Source: Isoetes taiwanensis
Lineage: Eukaryota; Streptophyta; Lycopodiopsida; Isoetales; Isoetaceae
NCBI GenBank assembly: GCA_021234155.1
Contig: JAJEKV010000002.1
Location: 19,992,778-20,056,777, forward strand
DNA: 64,000 bases
Direction of reading: 5' to 3'
The stretch's first letter is position 1, and each line of letters opens with the position of its first letter. Under the pieces are notes generated by a model, which did not search any database, was not told where the DNA came from, and saw only the letters and a program-made list of their open reading frames with translations. Both the position numbers and the translations under genes were made by a program. Below, one piece after another: positions 19,794 through 31,110 of this stretch.

Positions 19794-20640
19794 CTTCCCA
19801 TTTTTTGCTCTGCAAGCAAGTTGCAATGGCAGCTCTTCGCAACTTAATGTTCCGACGACTCCAACAGAAGTTGAGTTTGCATTTATTTTTGGTACTCTAT
19901 GTGCTGCCTTGTTGGAGATGCAGCTCATGCTCCAGTTAAGGATGCTAAGAAGTGACAAGTTTGCTTCAGCCATAGTCTGCCCCTTTGCTTCATTTCCACC
20001 TGTCTGCAGATTTATGAGCTCCAAATAAAAGGCCAGCGATTGCACCAAATAAGGTCAATGATTACAGAGTGGATTATGCTTTGGAGTTTTGGTAAGATAA
20101 TACAGTTGGCTATGACAGGCAGAGTTGTGCCTTGGGTATCATATTGGCATGGCACCTTCCACGCTCAATTGATAAAGTCGGCAATATCTACCATTGTTCC
20201 AAAACCACAATATAGAAACCCCAATTTTTTGGTGCTTAACATTGTCATGGTTAGAACCAGAGCAATGCCCCAAACAAAGGAGATGTTTTAGTTGGAAAGA
20301 CAATTAAGAATGTCGTACCAACGCAACACACGTACATTATGCCAAGTATTCCTAGAAGTCAAAGTATTATTCTATCATCAACTGGAAAAAGCATAGGATC
20401 ATAAAAGACCATGCCAAATGGTATTTAGATACCACCGGACTGAAAGACAATTCCCGCTGAAATTTTTAAGCCAAAAACAACACATATGCATTTGGAACCA
20501 CGATTTGGAGTCAGAACTCAGAAATAATAATAGCAAAGACTTTCATTAAACATAGACTAGTAATATTAATCACAACAAAGTTTCTGTTCAGACTCTAAAG
20601 ATGCTAGAAACATAGACCATTTGTAGATCAAAGAAGATCT
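19794..20640. other. Between the copies: nothing clear
   Basis: Unique sequence after the end of copy 1. Overlapping short frames occur on both strands at 19669-20050, without recognisable domains or splice pairs. I see no gene here that I can support. Confidence 0.5.
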
Positions 20641-20644
20641 GGAT

Positions 20645-20860
20645 GCAATTGTAAAATTCCAAATATAGTAAATGGAAATGTTCCAAACAATTGGCCACTT
20701 GCATTCAAAACTCAATTTTCAATGCCACCTGTTTATAACACAGCTTAAATTTTTCCAATTAACAACGCATTTTAATAACACAGTTCAAAGGCTGTATGAA
20801 TTCCAATTAAAACAGAATATGAAATAGGCTTGAATTTAGAAGCTAAATCATGGCAAACAT
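20645..20860. repeat. Third partial copy of the duplicated unit
   Basis: The stretch around AACAATTGGCCACTTGCATT and the following AACACAGCTTAAATTT closely matches 11660-11890 and 22420-22650, with internal deletions. It shows that part of the segment existed next to the insulinase fragment before or apart from the large duplication. Confidence 0.8.
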
Positions 20861-20977
20861 CAATAGGATAGTCATCATTGAACTTTCCATAATAGGATTA
20901 AATAAATCTGAAGAATCTAAGGCACCTTGACCATGGGGAAGCAATATTGATATTACGCATGCTAGTCAATTTGTACT

Positions 20978-21481
20978 TTAATAGTGCCTCGACATTGAGC
21001 TGATTCTTGGCTGACAACAAAGGGAAAGCTTGGTATTCCAAGTAATACTGCAGAAAACAAGCCCATGAAACCTACAACAATATAGTTTGACATTTATACA
21101 CTTATGAAAACAGGGGATAGCCACAATACCATATTCATTAAGGTAATGAAGGAAAAGCTTCACAAACATGTTGGATAGCACTGTTGCCTCTGGAGAATAA
21201 TTAGACTCAGGACAATTCATATCAATATAAACCACAGCTTTGGGCATGCAGAAGGCAAAATCCATAACATCTTTGACTTTGTAAGCAGATGTGGTCTATT
21301 CAGCTGCATAAAATAATACCACATTAAACAAATATAAATGTAAAAAAGCAAAATAGGATAAGTTTGACCAAACCTTCATTTGATTATCGTGTGCTTTAAG
21401 TTGAAAATCGGTAGGGATAAAAGGATTTGGAGTTGGCAAGTGTAACCGGCTATCAGGAAGTGCGCTTGTCCATTTCTTCAT
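20978..21481 (-). pseudogene. Insulin-degrading-enzyme-like (M16) protease fragment
   Basis: Two minus-strand exons are visible. The one at 21374-21481 encodes RLHLPTPNPFIPTDF and ends AAG|GTTTGG. The other, from about 21130 to 21290, encodes MPKAVVYIDMNCPES and SPEATVLSNMFVKLF and ends LNEYG|GTATTG. These match the central region of insulysin-type M16 zinc peptidases (PNPFIPTDF and SPEA.VL.. blocks, family knowledge). The zinc-binding HxxEH domain lies further N-terminal and is absent. A later stretch to 20978 is open but does not fit the family. The fragment follows the helicase fragment directly on the same strand, an unnatural neighbour, so it looks captured. Confidence 0.75.
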
Positions 21482-21529
21482 ATATAAGATTTAAAAATCA
21501 AGATGATGCATAAATATAAAAACTCCTCT

Positions 21530-21808
21530 TGTTATATATTGGAGTGGCAACAAGACGAACCCCAGACAATGAACTGTTTCCTTGCTGGAGATGGTCAATA
21601 AATCTACCAGGAGTGGCAATAACAATGTAAACTCCAGACCACAGCTCCACTGTCTGAAGCACAAGCATTAAGAAGTTTAAAAATAATGACACACATTTCT
21701 AGCACACACAAATTAGAAAGCTCAACGTTCAACCTATCCGCCAATGTGTGTGCCACCAACAATCATTGTCGTCTTCAACCCGTCAAATCACCGACTGAAA
21801 GCTTTGAC
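21530..21808 (-). pseudogene. DEAD-box helicase fragment, second part
   Basis: Exon 21735-21808 follows TTGCAG and reads VKAFSR, then an in-frame TGA, then FDGLKTTMIVGGTH, the motif Ia-Ib spacer. The next exon starts at 21653 after CTTCAG and reads VIATPGRFIDHLQQG (motif Ib, TPGR) before decaying. With 8770-11287 it belongs to one gene whose exons were separated by the duplication boundary at 8651/21917. The stop codon and the missing DEAD and SAT motifs make it a pseudogene. Confidence 0.8.
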
Positions 21809-22176
21809 CTGCAATGCACAATAGAACGCACATTAAGAAAGAGCATCTAATACTGCAAAAAGTGCCTTATTACTCGAAACATCAAATTAAACAAATTTCA
21901 GATAACTGCTGCATGTGTACTGCTAGTTTACATCAAGTTGATGATCAAGACGTTCAAAGCCTCTAATAATATATAAATGTAACCGTGAATGGCATTAGCT
22001 GGTACCCTTCCACATGATATTTGTAGCTGATAAAATGAATGAAAATGACAAATCAGAACAAACATCAAGACCAATAGAGACTAAGATCAAGACTACAGTA
22101 TGGGCATTTGAGAGGAACTATGTACCGATCAACAAATGTCCAATAAAATAACCTTTAGACAACTCTTCAAACAACT

Positions 22177-22278
22177 CTACGGGGACGGAGCAGCAGTTGT
22201 GCCTGGAGGTTCTTTCACATCCACGTTCAGACGTGCCCGGACTTCATCAATCTGCACGGTAGCATAGTGATCAAAGGC
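22177..22278 (-). CDS. Terminal exon of unknown gene, copy 2 (shortened)
   Basis: Same exon as 11389-11523. A one-base loss in a G run (five in copy 1, four here) shifts the frame and ends the protein at APSP followed by TAG, 34 codons in all. Either the tail is dispensable or this copy is decaying. Confidence 0.4.
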   Translation of the reverse strand, partial: AFDHYATVQIDEVRARLNVDVKEPPGTTAAPSP

Positions 22279-22839
22279 CTGCAAAATGGAAGCATTTAGA
22301 GGTACATTATATTTCAGTATAGCCTAGTGCTCTACATCATATGTTGGAGCTGGATGCAGAAAGAAGCACATTAAGCTTTCAAAGCATAATTGATGATACA
22401 ACTTATCTGCAAGGATCCCCTATCTGGACGCAATGTTGTAAAATTGCAAATACAGTAAAAAGAAATGTTCCAAACAATTGGCCACTTGCATTCAAAACTC
22501 AATATTCAATGCCACCTGTTTACAGCACAGCTTAAATTTCTCCAATTAACTGCAATTGACGGTTCCCCATCAACACGTTTTAATAACACAATGCAAAGGC
22601 TGTATGAATTCCAACTAAAACAGAATATGAAATAGGCTTGAATTTAGAAGCCATGGCTTACATCACACATTCACCATTGCTCTGTCGGGCTGCCAGAACA
22701 ATGGAAGGAGAAGTATACGCCTCTGACGTGACCCACATGCAATGCACAACATAATTTATCAATAAATAAAGGGATCCAAGGAGTAAAATAAGTGATCCTT
22801 TTGAAATGGCAAACTTTGATCAACTGCACCATGCAGATC

Positions 22840-23254
22840 AAACAGAGATGATAAATTCTGCTTCTTGTTCAAGCTTTAAATTTCTAGCCTGCTTACTTTT
22901 CGTTGCCTGCTTCGCAGCGCCTGTAGTTTTCAATGTACTTGGTTGTAGAAGCTTTCTCATGGAAAAAAGATTTTCAGACTAGCAGATACAGCAATAGCAC
23001 TAGCACTGATCAGGCATACTGCTGGTGTAGCAACCAAAATAAGTCGCACCATAAGCAAAATATAGACTTGTCAGTCCATATATTATTATGAAAATAATAG
23101 CGTCAGTGAGCGTCTTAAAGCAGAAATATAGACCTGCAGGGAAAAGGAACAGGAGCAGATGATAATCAAACATGAAAGAAGACCAAACAGGCGGCTGGTG
23201 CTCAGAGATAGAGGCAACGATATGTATGTGGTCTTTTGCATATGTAGGGTCCAA
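22840..23254 (-). pseudogene. STT3: STT3 oligosaccharyltransferase fragment, copy 2
   Basis: Identical in content to 12085-12499, including the frameshift between SLYFA and MVRLI. The shared frameshift means the fragment was already broken before the duplication. Confidence 0.8.
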
Positions 23255-23816
23255 AAACCACCATATGCAGTAGCGGGATTACATACAACATCTCAGACAT
23301 ACCGGGTATGTGTAAGCTAGAAAAATGCCAACAACATACATAAGGAATTTGAAACCAGAGTTTAATGTACAGGAAGAAAAATTAAATTAGAACATAATTG
23401 ATGAACAAGATTGATCAATATAAACCTGTGAACAGCAAGCAAAACATAAAGATATGAACTTTTAGTAACCCATACAGCCAAACTGCCCCTCAGAACAATC
23501 CTCCAAACCCGTTACTCAGCTGGGAAGCAAATACACTTGCACATGTGCTGTCCATTAATCCTCCAAGCAGTGTGGGACAAACTCTAAAAACCTAACAAAG
23601 TATATTTCCTGTAAAATTTAAGTTAGGTGGAAGGAGCCTATGAAAATCTAGATTTCATCCAAAAATATAAAAAGAAACCCACAGATTTTGACCGAAAAAC
23701 TTCCTAAGGATTTTTTTCCCTATCGGAAATTCTCGATTTCAGCAGGTAGGATGCTAGTGTTCCTAGGAATTCGCATACACTGCCTCCAAGTGAAACTGCC
23801 CCTCAGAGCAGTCTCT

Positions 23817-25016
23817 TTAAACTCTAACCAAGCTGGGAGTGAAATACATATCAATTTCACCTGCATATCCGCCTTCCATTAATCCTCCAAGCTTCCAACA
23901 ACCCTGTCTCGTGTCGTAATTAAGCAGAGCTGTCTTATTTGAAGAGAGATCTGCCATGACAGTGATAACATCCCCAAGGCAACGCGGAAACAGTAGTGTC
24001 GTCTCCCATCGAGACTCAAGTCCAGGCTGTGCCAACAATGCCTTGATGTTAAGTTTAGTCATACAGGAATTCTCTTTCCAAAGCATGACCCAGGGCCACT
24101 CACAAAATACTAAAATTGGCTCCTCCTTACAAAGAACAATTTCTTCATGAAGACGTTCCTTATTTTCTGGTGGCAGATAGCCTCTTACAGTCCATCTCTC
24201 TTGTTCAAAATCGCAGGTTACAATTTTGTGGTCGCTTGGGAAATCCACCAAAGTCCCCCCAAGTTTATCTTGGGAGGACGCACGCAAGGAAATGGTTTTT
24301 TCCTTGCTCCAAGTATTCGTTCTTGAATCAAATACTGGCACGCATAAGGTAGTTGGCACAGTAGTTTCAAAGTGAAAACCTACTATCTTAAAAGGAGCTG
24401 GTGATGTTGAGGTATCTACACTCATCCCGGCTGGAACAAAACGGTCGAAATGAAGGGGAATGGGAATTACTTTCCACTTATCCTTTATAATTGGATTCCC
24501 AACCTTCAACTGCGAATCCCTAACACCCCACTGCTTATCCCATATGCAGACTATGCCTTTATCAGAACATACTACACTCTCAGAATATGAAAGGGTCAAA
24601 TTCAGAACTTTATAGGGACCGTCCTGAAAAACTAAACTTTTACTCGAATACTCTAAAAATTGTCTTCTTACATAAACCCAGAAGCTTTTCTTATGTTGTT
24701 GGAGGAGCGTAGCATCTGAGGATAAAATTGCATCTTTCCACTGCTTGCACACAAGCAAGCATGATCCAAAAAGATCCTCTATTTGCAGGCAGGCCAAGAT
24801 CCTCAACTGAACATCGATAGGAAGCTCTGGATCATGCCGTTTCACTGCTTTCGTTCCCATAGTACCAACTGAGCACTTCTTCAGTTTTCTCTTCCCCATA
24901 ATACCAGCTGTTGAACACTTCTTCATTTTACCCTTCCCCATAATACCAGCTGCTGAGCACTTATTCATTCTTCCCTTCCTCATAATACCAGCTGCTTCTT
25001 CATGCTTCTTCTTCAT
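23817..25016 (-). CDS. F-box protein, copy 2
   Basis: An intact 399-residue ORF from ATG 25016 to TAA 23817, paralogue of 13060-14283. Relative to copy 1 it lacks nine residues (CKGIIKWTL, an in-frame 27-base deletion near 24063) and has one extra Leu before QQHKK. A few substitutions occur (for example PEYSNK to LEYSSK, RTRVF to CVPVF). The N-terminal 15-residue repeats and the F-box (LPIDVQLRILACLQIEDLFG) are kept. Indels in multiples of three argue that the frame is or was under selection, although the time since duplication may be short. Confidence 0.85.
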   Translation of the reverse strand: MKKKHEEAAGIMRKGRMNKCSAAGIMGKGKMKKCSTAGIMGKRKLKKCSVGTMGTKAVKRHDPELPIDVQLRILACLQIEDLFGSCLLVCKQWKDAILSSDATLLQQHKKSFWVYVRRQFLEYSSKSLVFQDGPYKVLNLTLSYSESVVCSDKGIVCIWDKQWGVRDSQLKVGNPIIKDKWKVIPIPLHFDRFVPAGMSVDTSTSPAPFKIVGFHFETTVPTTLCVPVFDSRTNTWSKEKTISLRASSQDKLGGTLVDFPSDHKIVTCDFEQERWTVRGYLPPENKERLHEEIVLCKEEPILVFCEWPWVMLWKENSCMTKLNIKALLAQPGLESRWETTLLFPRCLGDVITVMADLSSNKTALLNYDTRQGCWKLGGLMEGGYAGEIDMYFTPSLVRV

Positions 25017-25154
25017 GCTTAGATTCGCTACTCAAAATGCTCAGCCCTGCGACCCGGATAAATTAGTTTTGCTCAGAGCAGACCCCCTATCGCAGATCTC
25101 TTCTCTGCCTGGCTTTGCTCTTTTGAACCGCTTTTTGTTTCCCTGCCACGTCAC

Positions 25155-25188
25155 CCTTTTATGGTAAAAAGGCAAATACCATAAAAGG
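25155..25188. promoter_or_regulatory. 12-bp perfect inverted repeat upstream of F-box copy 2
   Basis: Same CCTTTTATGGTA / TACCATAAAAGG dyad as at 14422-14455, at the same distance from the F-box start. Confidence 0.4.
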
Positions 25189-25498
25189 CCTCTGACCTTT
25201 AGGGGAGGGTCGCCATGTTACGCGCATCTTTAAATTAGGGTCTACAGATCTGCCATCTGTGCATGGCAGTTGAAAGATGGGGGGTTTGGGAACAACACTG
25301 CGGACTATAGAACCTTAACCGGCAGGATTTGTGATCAGCACAATCCTGAGGTTCATCTTGCTTATAGACATTAAAATTCTCTTGTAGACAGTAGAATACT
25401 TCGTTGGCTTTCTTATAATAGCGGTTTATGAAGGCAATCTATGTTAAGCCAGTCAGTGGAGACAAAGATGTCAAAGAGAATATTGATCCGACTCTTAC

Positions 25499-25657
25499 CT
25501 TGAATTCTGCAATATCCAGAGTACTAGGGGTAGAAACAGGATAGAACTTATAGAATCTGATGCTCTCATATGCAGCCATGGTATTCTCATCCATTTCTTC
25601 TGGCTGCCTTGACCTAAATAGAAAACTTTCTAACATGAAATGAAGCTTGCTGGACAA
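25499..25657 (-). CDS. Internal exon of unknown gene, copy 2
   Basis: Identical to 14774-14932, with the same AAG|GTAAGAG donor. Downstream partner exon would be 22177-22278. Confidence 0.35.
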
Positions 25658-26484
25658 TGATAAAGAAAAGGCAGTTCCTCCTTTTGCCTCTTCTTCTCTA
25701 GTTTCACATTATCCTTTACAAATACCTGCTCAATCCAACAAGATCATTTAAAGTCATGAGACCGTTTAGAAATTCAATGCTTAAGCAAATGAAACAATTT
25801 AAAACATGTCAGCTTAGCACCTCCTCACTTTACTATATGGACATTTGAATCGTTCAAACATGATTCTAGTTTCGATTTGAAGCATCCCAAGACGAAGCAG
25901 CTCAAGCGGATGTCAACAGTGTTTGTTCTAGATATTTAAATAAGCACAAAATGGGACCTCTGTTACGACACCCTATTGTACTCAAGTCTCTCGGTAATTA
26001 CTTCTAGCAATTTGTGCCCATCACAGCAATTAGAGAAACTAAAGGCCATACTATGCGGTTATCACTGCAACTGACATAATTTGTTGCTAGACATTAGTAA
26101 ATCCCAGCTAAACCATACGTTGGGCCGCATCAAGCAATAGCTCCTCTTTGGCTGGTTCTCATGCGCTTTCATTCATCTTGTGTAGTTTGTTCACATTTAT
26201 TTTGACATTTAACTAAGTCTTGCATTGTATGCACCTAGCAATGATGTTTTCATCTGGCAGGTCTGATACAAAACGTCTTAAACCTCTCAACACTGAAGGT
26301 GAGCTCTGTTTATTCTTTCCTTAATATTCCCTTGGTATAAACTGCTTCAGAAGTTCTCTTCATATTTCAGTACGCAGCAGCAGGTGAGAAAATATTAATC
26401 GTGTTGCAGCAATTTCAGCTAAAGTCTCAATATATCTATCCGAAATATATTTGCAGACCAAAATCAGTAACGACAAACAACAAG

Positions 26485-26790
26485 CTAAAGATAGAAGATC
26501 ATACCATATCTTTCTGCAAAGGAAAGAACAGAGACAAAGCCTGCAAGCATATACAATCGGTTAGCGTAGTATGGATTCAACATGCTAATTGAATTCTTTT
26601 GTTGAGCCCTCTCCAAAGAGAAGGCATCCCAAAAATGGCATATGCCGCTGATTGTGACGAGCACACGGTATTCTTTAGTAAAAGGCGAAAGAATAGTTCG
26701 CTCTGTGCTCATCACACGGCTTGCTGAGTCTTCACTTTGCTGCACAGCCTTATATAAGAGAGGTTGGTCCCCGTTTCTAGTATTTGGCAT
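26485..26790 (-). CDS. Unknown ORF or first exon, copy 2
   Basis: A 101-codon frame opening MPNTRNGDQPLLYKAVQQ, as in copy 1. One-base differences in A runs make the C-terminal part longer here and end in a hydrophobic stretch (YMLAGFVSVLSF). Not recognised. One of the two frames must be wrong if the gene is real. Confidence 0.3.
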   Translation of the reverse strand: MPNTRNGDQPLLYKAVQQSEDSASRVMSTERTILSPFTKEYRVLVTISGICHFWDAFSLERAQQKNSISMLNPYYANRLYMLAGFVSVLSFAERYGMIFYL

Positions 26791-27114
26791 GTGGGATATT
26801 TAGCTTCAACCAAGCCATCAGCACTGTTTCGTCGTTTGCCACTATCGATGTTTTTGCACTGCTTGATCCGGCCCAATTCTGGTCTGGTCTGGTCTGGTCT
26901 AGAGGCGTATCTGGAGCAGGACCGTTGGAAGATTGAAGAGCTCTCTCGAAGAAACCCTAGAAATGCCAAAATGTTTATTTACTATTCGGGTTCAAATACT
27001 AATATATGGCTACTAGAAGATAAAAAAGAATGCACTGTGCAGTGAATTTATGCTACACCCACAAGAAATTATTATGGCGGCCTCCTACATGTTTGAGTTG
27101 CTTTGGCACTCCCC

Positions 27115-27198
27115 TGTGTTTTAGTTTTTTTTTTTTTTTGAATAATATAGGAATATATTAAACCACTAGAATGCGATTAAGTCCCTTGTGTTTTAGTT
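27115..27198 (-). mobile_element. Tiny retroposon insertion with 12-bp target duplication, copy 2
   Basis: Same insertion as at 16392-16475: TGTGTTTTAGTT at 27115-27126 and 27187-27198 around a T-run and about 45 bases. Confidence 0.7.
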
Positions 27199-27718
27199 CA
27201 TTTTTGGCATTGTAAGATGCTCGTCTTCAAAACATTTATCATTTGAAGTGTGCCTGCCATTGCAATGCCCTCTTTCCTTTGGTACCTTTTATTGGCAATC
27301 ACATAACCAAAATGGCACTACCCTAGTGTTATTTATGTGGTGACGACCCAATGTTATTTACGTGAGACCACTAAGACTATGAAGCAAGTCTTACCTAATA
27401 AGAATCATGGTCCTCATGGGAAACCAAGGGAGCCTTTTATTTCCAAAGCTATAGAAATATGATGACATCAGCAAGAATCCTATGTTGTTGGGAGCCCAAG
27501 TCAAACCTCAATAAGCTTTACTTAATACCAAATATGGAAGCCTATGCCAAACCTCAATAAAGTCTACTTAGTACCAAAGATTGGAGGATGTGAGGATCGT
27601 ATCAAATGAACTCGAACCAATGTGTTCTAGTAGGAAAACAATGTTTCTAAGATATGTGATCAATAATCATGGGATGCGTAAGGTCTCACATCGACCATGT
27701 GAGTGTAAGAGGTTTTTT

Positions 27719-27804
27719 GGGTTGCCCCTAGGGGGGCAATCCCTTGTTTATGTGGGTTTTTGGCATATTCATGGTATATGCTAGCATATACCTAGAATAT
27801 GCCA
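27719..27804. repeat. Left terminal double hairpin of the 21-kb insertion
   Basis: First hairpin: GGGTTGCCCC, loop TAG, then GGGGGCAATCCC (27719-27743). Second: TGGCATATTC plus TGGTATATGC against GCATATACC and AGAATATGCCA (27759-27804), more than 20 paired bases. A decayed version of the second is at 48905-48955 near the other end. Confidence 0.65.
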
Positions 27805-27899
27805 AAAATCGCTAAAACCCGGGTAAGTCGTGAAATGTTAGGTCATCCCCATTTGCTGCCAGCTGGCGTGTGCATACCGGGCTAACCTAAGTTTGGATG

Positions 27900-30790
27900 C
27901 ACGGAGGCACTGAGGAACTTGCGACTGACGATGATTTCGTCTTCCTCGTATTCACAGTTCGTTTTTCTGAGAACCACCACACATTCAGGAGTCAAACAAA
28001 AGTTCTAGAAGGTATGGTAGATTCTCATGACCTCTATTCTATCGGTTTGTCGCTTATGGCTAAATACCGCCCTCATCTTTATCGACTTTCGGGCCTTAGA
28101 TCCTTTATGCAAAGAAGGGGCCTTAGATGCAAACATTTGAGCTTCTCGTAGCAATATGTCATTCCTATATCTAGAAATAATGCTTACCGCCTTCTTCAAA
28201 TATGCACCGGCAAGGAGAAACTGAGTCCGGCGGTGAGTGCAATCTCTTATGGTCCGTGAGGGGACACAATTCTATTGCGGTTTGGGTGATCATCTTGTTC
28301 GCCTATTCGCATGTTGTGGCAACCTTCCCGAATCAAATGAAACATTTAATAATGTTGTGCATCCAACAGCTTTATTCATGGAGCTCCATTATTTCTCACA
28401 AGATGCTAGTCTTGGGCAAGGTGAGATTGCCATGGAATTGCTCAACAAAATGCAACGATCGTGTTAAATTTGACAAGTATGTTTATCTTGTCGCTTTCAA
28501 GGCCCCCGCCATGAGTTGTCGATGATTCGAAATGTAAGATGCATCCATGGTCAAGGTAATCAAAATGGCATCCAATTGATGCCGCCTTGTGCGCAAAGCT
28601 CTTGTTGATGTCTATGGTAAATGTGGTAGCTTGTATGAGTCATGCAAAGTGTTTAGGGAAATGCCGATCAAAATGTTGTGTGATGGGGTGCAATGATTGC
28701 AGCCTATGCACACCCGCACCCGGCAAGGGTACTCTTGCATTGAACCTGCTTCAATGAGATGCAAAGCAGGAAGGCATATCGCCGCAGGCAAGTACATACT
28801 GATTGTATTAGGAGCATGTGCGAACATTGGAAGCCTTGTTCATGGTAGGCTCATTCATGCTCAAAAACTTAAAACATGGACCCAGATGGAGTGTGATTCG
28901 AAAATACACTTATAGATATGTATGCCAAATGTGGTAGTTTAGAGGAGTCACACAAAGTGTTTGAGAGTTTAACAAATCGAGATGTTGTATCTTGGAATGC
29001 ATTAGTGATGTGCTATGCTCAACATGGCCTATGCCTCCTTGTTCTTGATTGTTTAGTGAAGATGCAAAATGATTGCATAAGACCAAATGAAGTGACACTT
29101 CCGAAAGTGCTTTGAAAGCTTGTACCTAATATAAGATCCTTATCATGGGGTAAGCTTATCCATGGCTGGATTTCGTGGCATGGGTTTTGATTTAGATCCG
29201 GGTCAGGGGTGTGCTCTTGTGGATATGTATGTTAAATGTAGTAGCTTGGAGGATGCACAAGAAATCTTTGCAAAGTTTCCTAACCGGCAGCGGTTGTACT
29301 ATGGAATACATTGCTTGCGGGTTATGCCCAACAAAGTGAAGATGGTGTACTTTGGATACTTTCAAATCGCATGTCTGAGACGAATACATAAAGCGGATAG
29401 ATTCACATTCTCAAGCATCCTCGGCAAAAGATGTGGAGGTATAAGTTTTATTGAATATGGTAGGCTTGTCCATGAAAAGATCTTAAGACAAGGAATTGAG
29501 TGGGAGTCCATTGTAGGCACCACCGATTGAAATGTATGCCAAATGTGGTAGCTTGCGTGAATCGGACAAAGTGTTTAATCGGGCCACCATATCAAGCAAC
29601 GATTTCTTGAATGCACTGATTGCGGGATATGTTCAAAGATGGAGAAAATCTTACTTGCCATAGGTTATTTAGAAAGAATGCAAGAGAAGGGAATAAAACA
29701 AGAACAAATTACATTTTTGAGCATTTTGAAAGCATGCAAGAATATAGAATGTGTAGTGTGGGGAAGAGTGGTTCATATCCAAATTGTAAATAATGGTCTT
29801 GAATTGATGTCAATCTGGGCAAAGGCCCTTGTGGATATGTATGCTAAATGTGGAAGCTTGGAAGAATCACGAAGGTCTTCTACAAGTTGGCGTAATCGAA
29901 AATGTTGTCACGGGAGCCGATGATTGCGATATTCACGAAGATGGTGCAAATTATCTTGCTTTTTTGATTGCTATCGGGCCATGCAAGAGGAAAGTCTAGA
30001 ACCGGATAAAGTTATATCTTGAAAGCATGTAGTAACCTAGAAGCAATAGAGCATGGCGTGCTTATACACACCTGGGTTTTACAATTGGGGCGACCACGAT
30101 CTCATGATTAACAATACCCTCCTTGATATGTATGCCAAGTGTGGTAGTCTACAAGAGTCATTTAAAGTCTTTGATGCTCTGTCATTAACTGGGATCTAGT
30201 CTCCTCGAATGTGTTGATTGCGGGATGTACACAATTTGGTGAGAATCATATTGCACTAGACTGCTTTGAAGAAATGCTTTGGAAGGTATAAGGCCTAACA
30301 AAGTTACATTTTTTAGTGCCTTAAAGGCATGTAGTGGTATAGAGTCTCAGACCTAAGGGAAACTTCCGCATGAACAGCTTTTGGCACATGGAATGGAAGA
30401 AGACCTACTTGTGATAAATACCATTGTCCACATGTATGCTAAATGTGGTAGTTTAAAGGAGTTGCACATGGTCTTTCATAACTTAGCAAAATCGAGATGT
30501 GGTGTCGTGGAATACATTATTGCGGGACATGCACAATGGTGAGAATCGTATGTTCTACACTATTTCAAGAAGATGCAAGAGGAAGGGTTAAAGCCGAAAT
30601 CAAGTCCATGTTTTCAATCATCTTGAATGCATGTGGCAGCATTGGGGCTGATTGAAGAGGGCCGATTTGTCCATGACCATATTTTTTAAAATATGGGCTT
30701 GAGTTGATGTTGTTTTGGGGAACACCCTTATTGATATGTATGCCAAATGTGGATGCATGGAGGAGGCACAGAGGTCTTTAACCTCTTTGT
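27900..30790 (+). pseudogene. PPR protein (PLS class), 5' part, frameshifted
   Basis: The plus strand repeatedly encodes MYAKCGSLEES-type PPR motifs at about 28917, 29222, 29530, 29836, 30127, 30430 and 30735. The spacing of about 300 bases is the length of one P-L-S triplet. Typical pieces are RDVVSWNALV, LFACCGNLPES and LEDAQEIF. Such proteins bind organelle RNA and often guide C-to-U editing (family knowledge). The reading frame shifts many times (for example near 28560, 28690, 29115, 29300, 29930, 30500). Some shifts may be sequence errors, since this region shows the same CAG-site damage as 44-52 kb. The frame is cut at 30790 by the CACTA element and resumes at 46257. Confidence 0.85.
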
Positions 30791-31110
30791 CACTACAAGA
30801 GAATGCCTGCTCATTGGCCGTAAAAATCGTCGATGGTCTTCACAAAAACGCATTAACCGCCCATACCCTATCGGGTCGACGATTTACCCGACGATTTTTA
30901 TCCGGACGATGAAGCGCCAAAAAATCGCCGAAAAAATCGTCGATTTTACGACGATTAAAAGCGAGAAAAATCGTCGAAATTCTCGACGATAAACGCCGAC
31001 AAATCGTCCGATTCGCCGAAAAAACGTCGAAAAAAGCGTCGAAAAAACATCGGGAGGAAAAAGCGCCGGCAAAATCGTCGCTGAAAATCGTCAACAAAAT
31101 TGTCAAAAGT
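30791..31110. repeat. CACTA left end with subterminal repeats
   Basis: After the 15-bp end, AATCGTCG and its complement CGACGATT occur in both orientations about every 15-30 bases to 31100, mixed with CGCCG and CGTCGAAAA variants. The short minus-strand Arg/Phe-rich frames here are by-products of this repeat. Confidence 0.85.
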
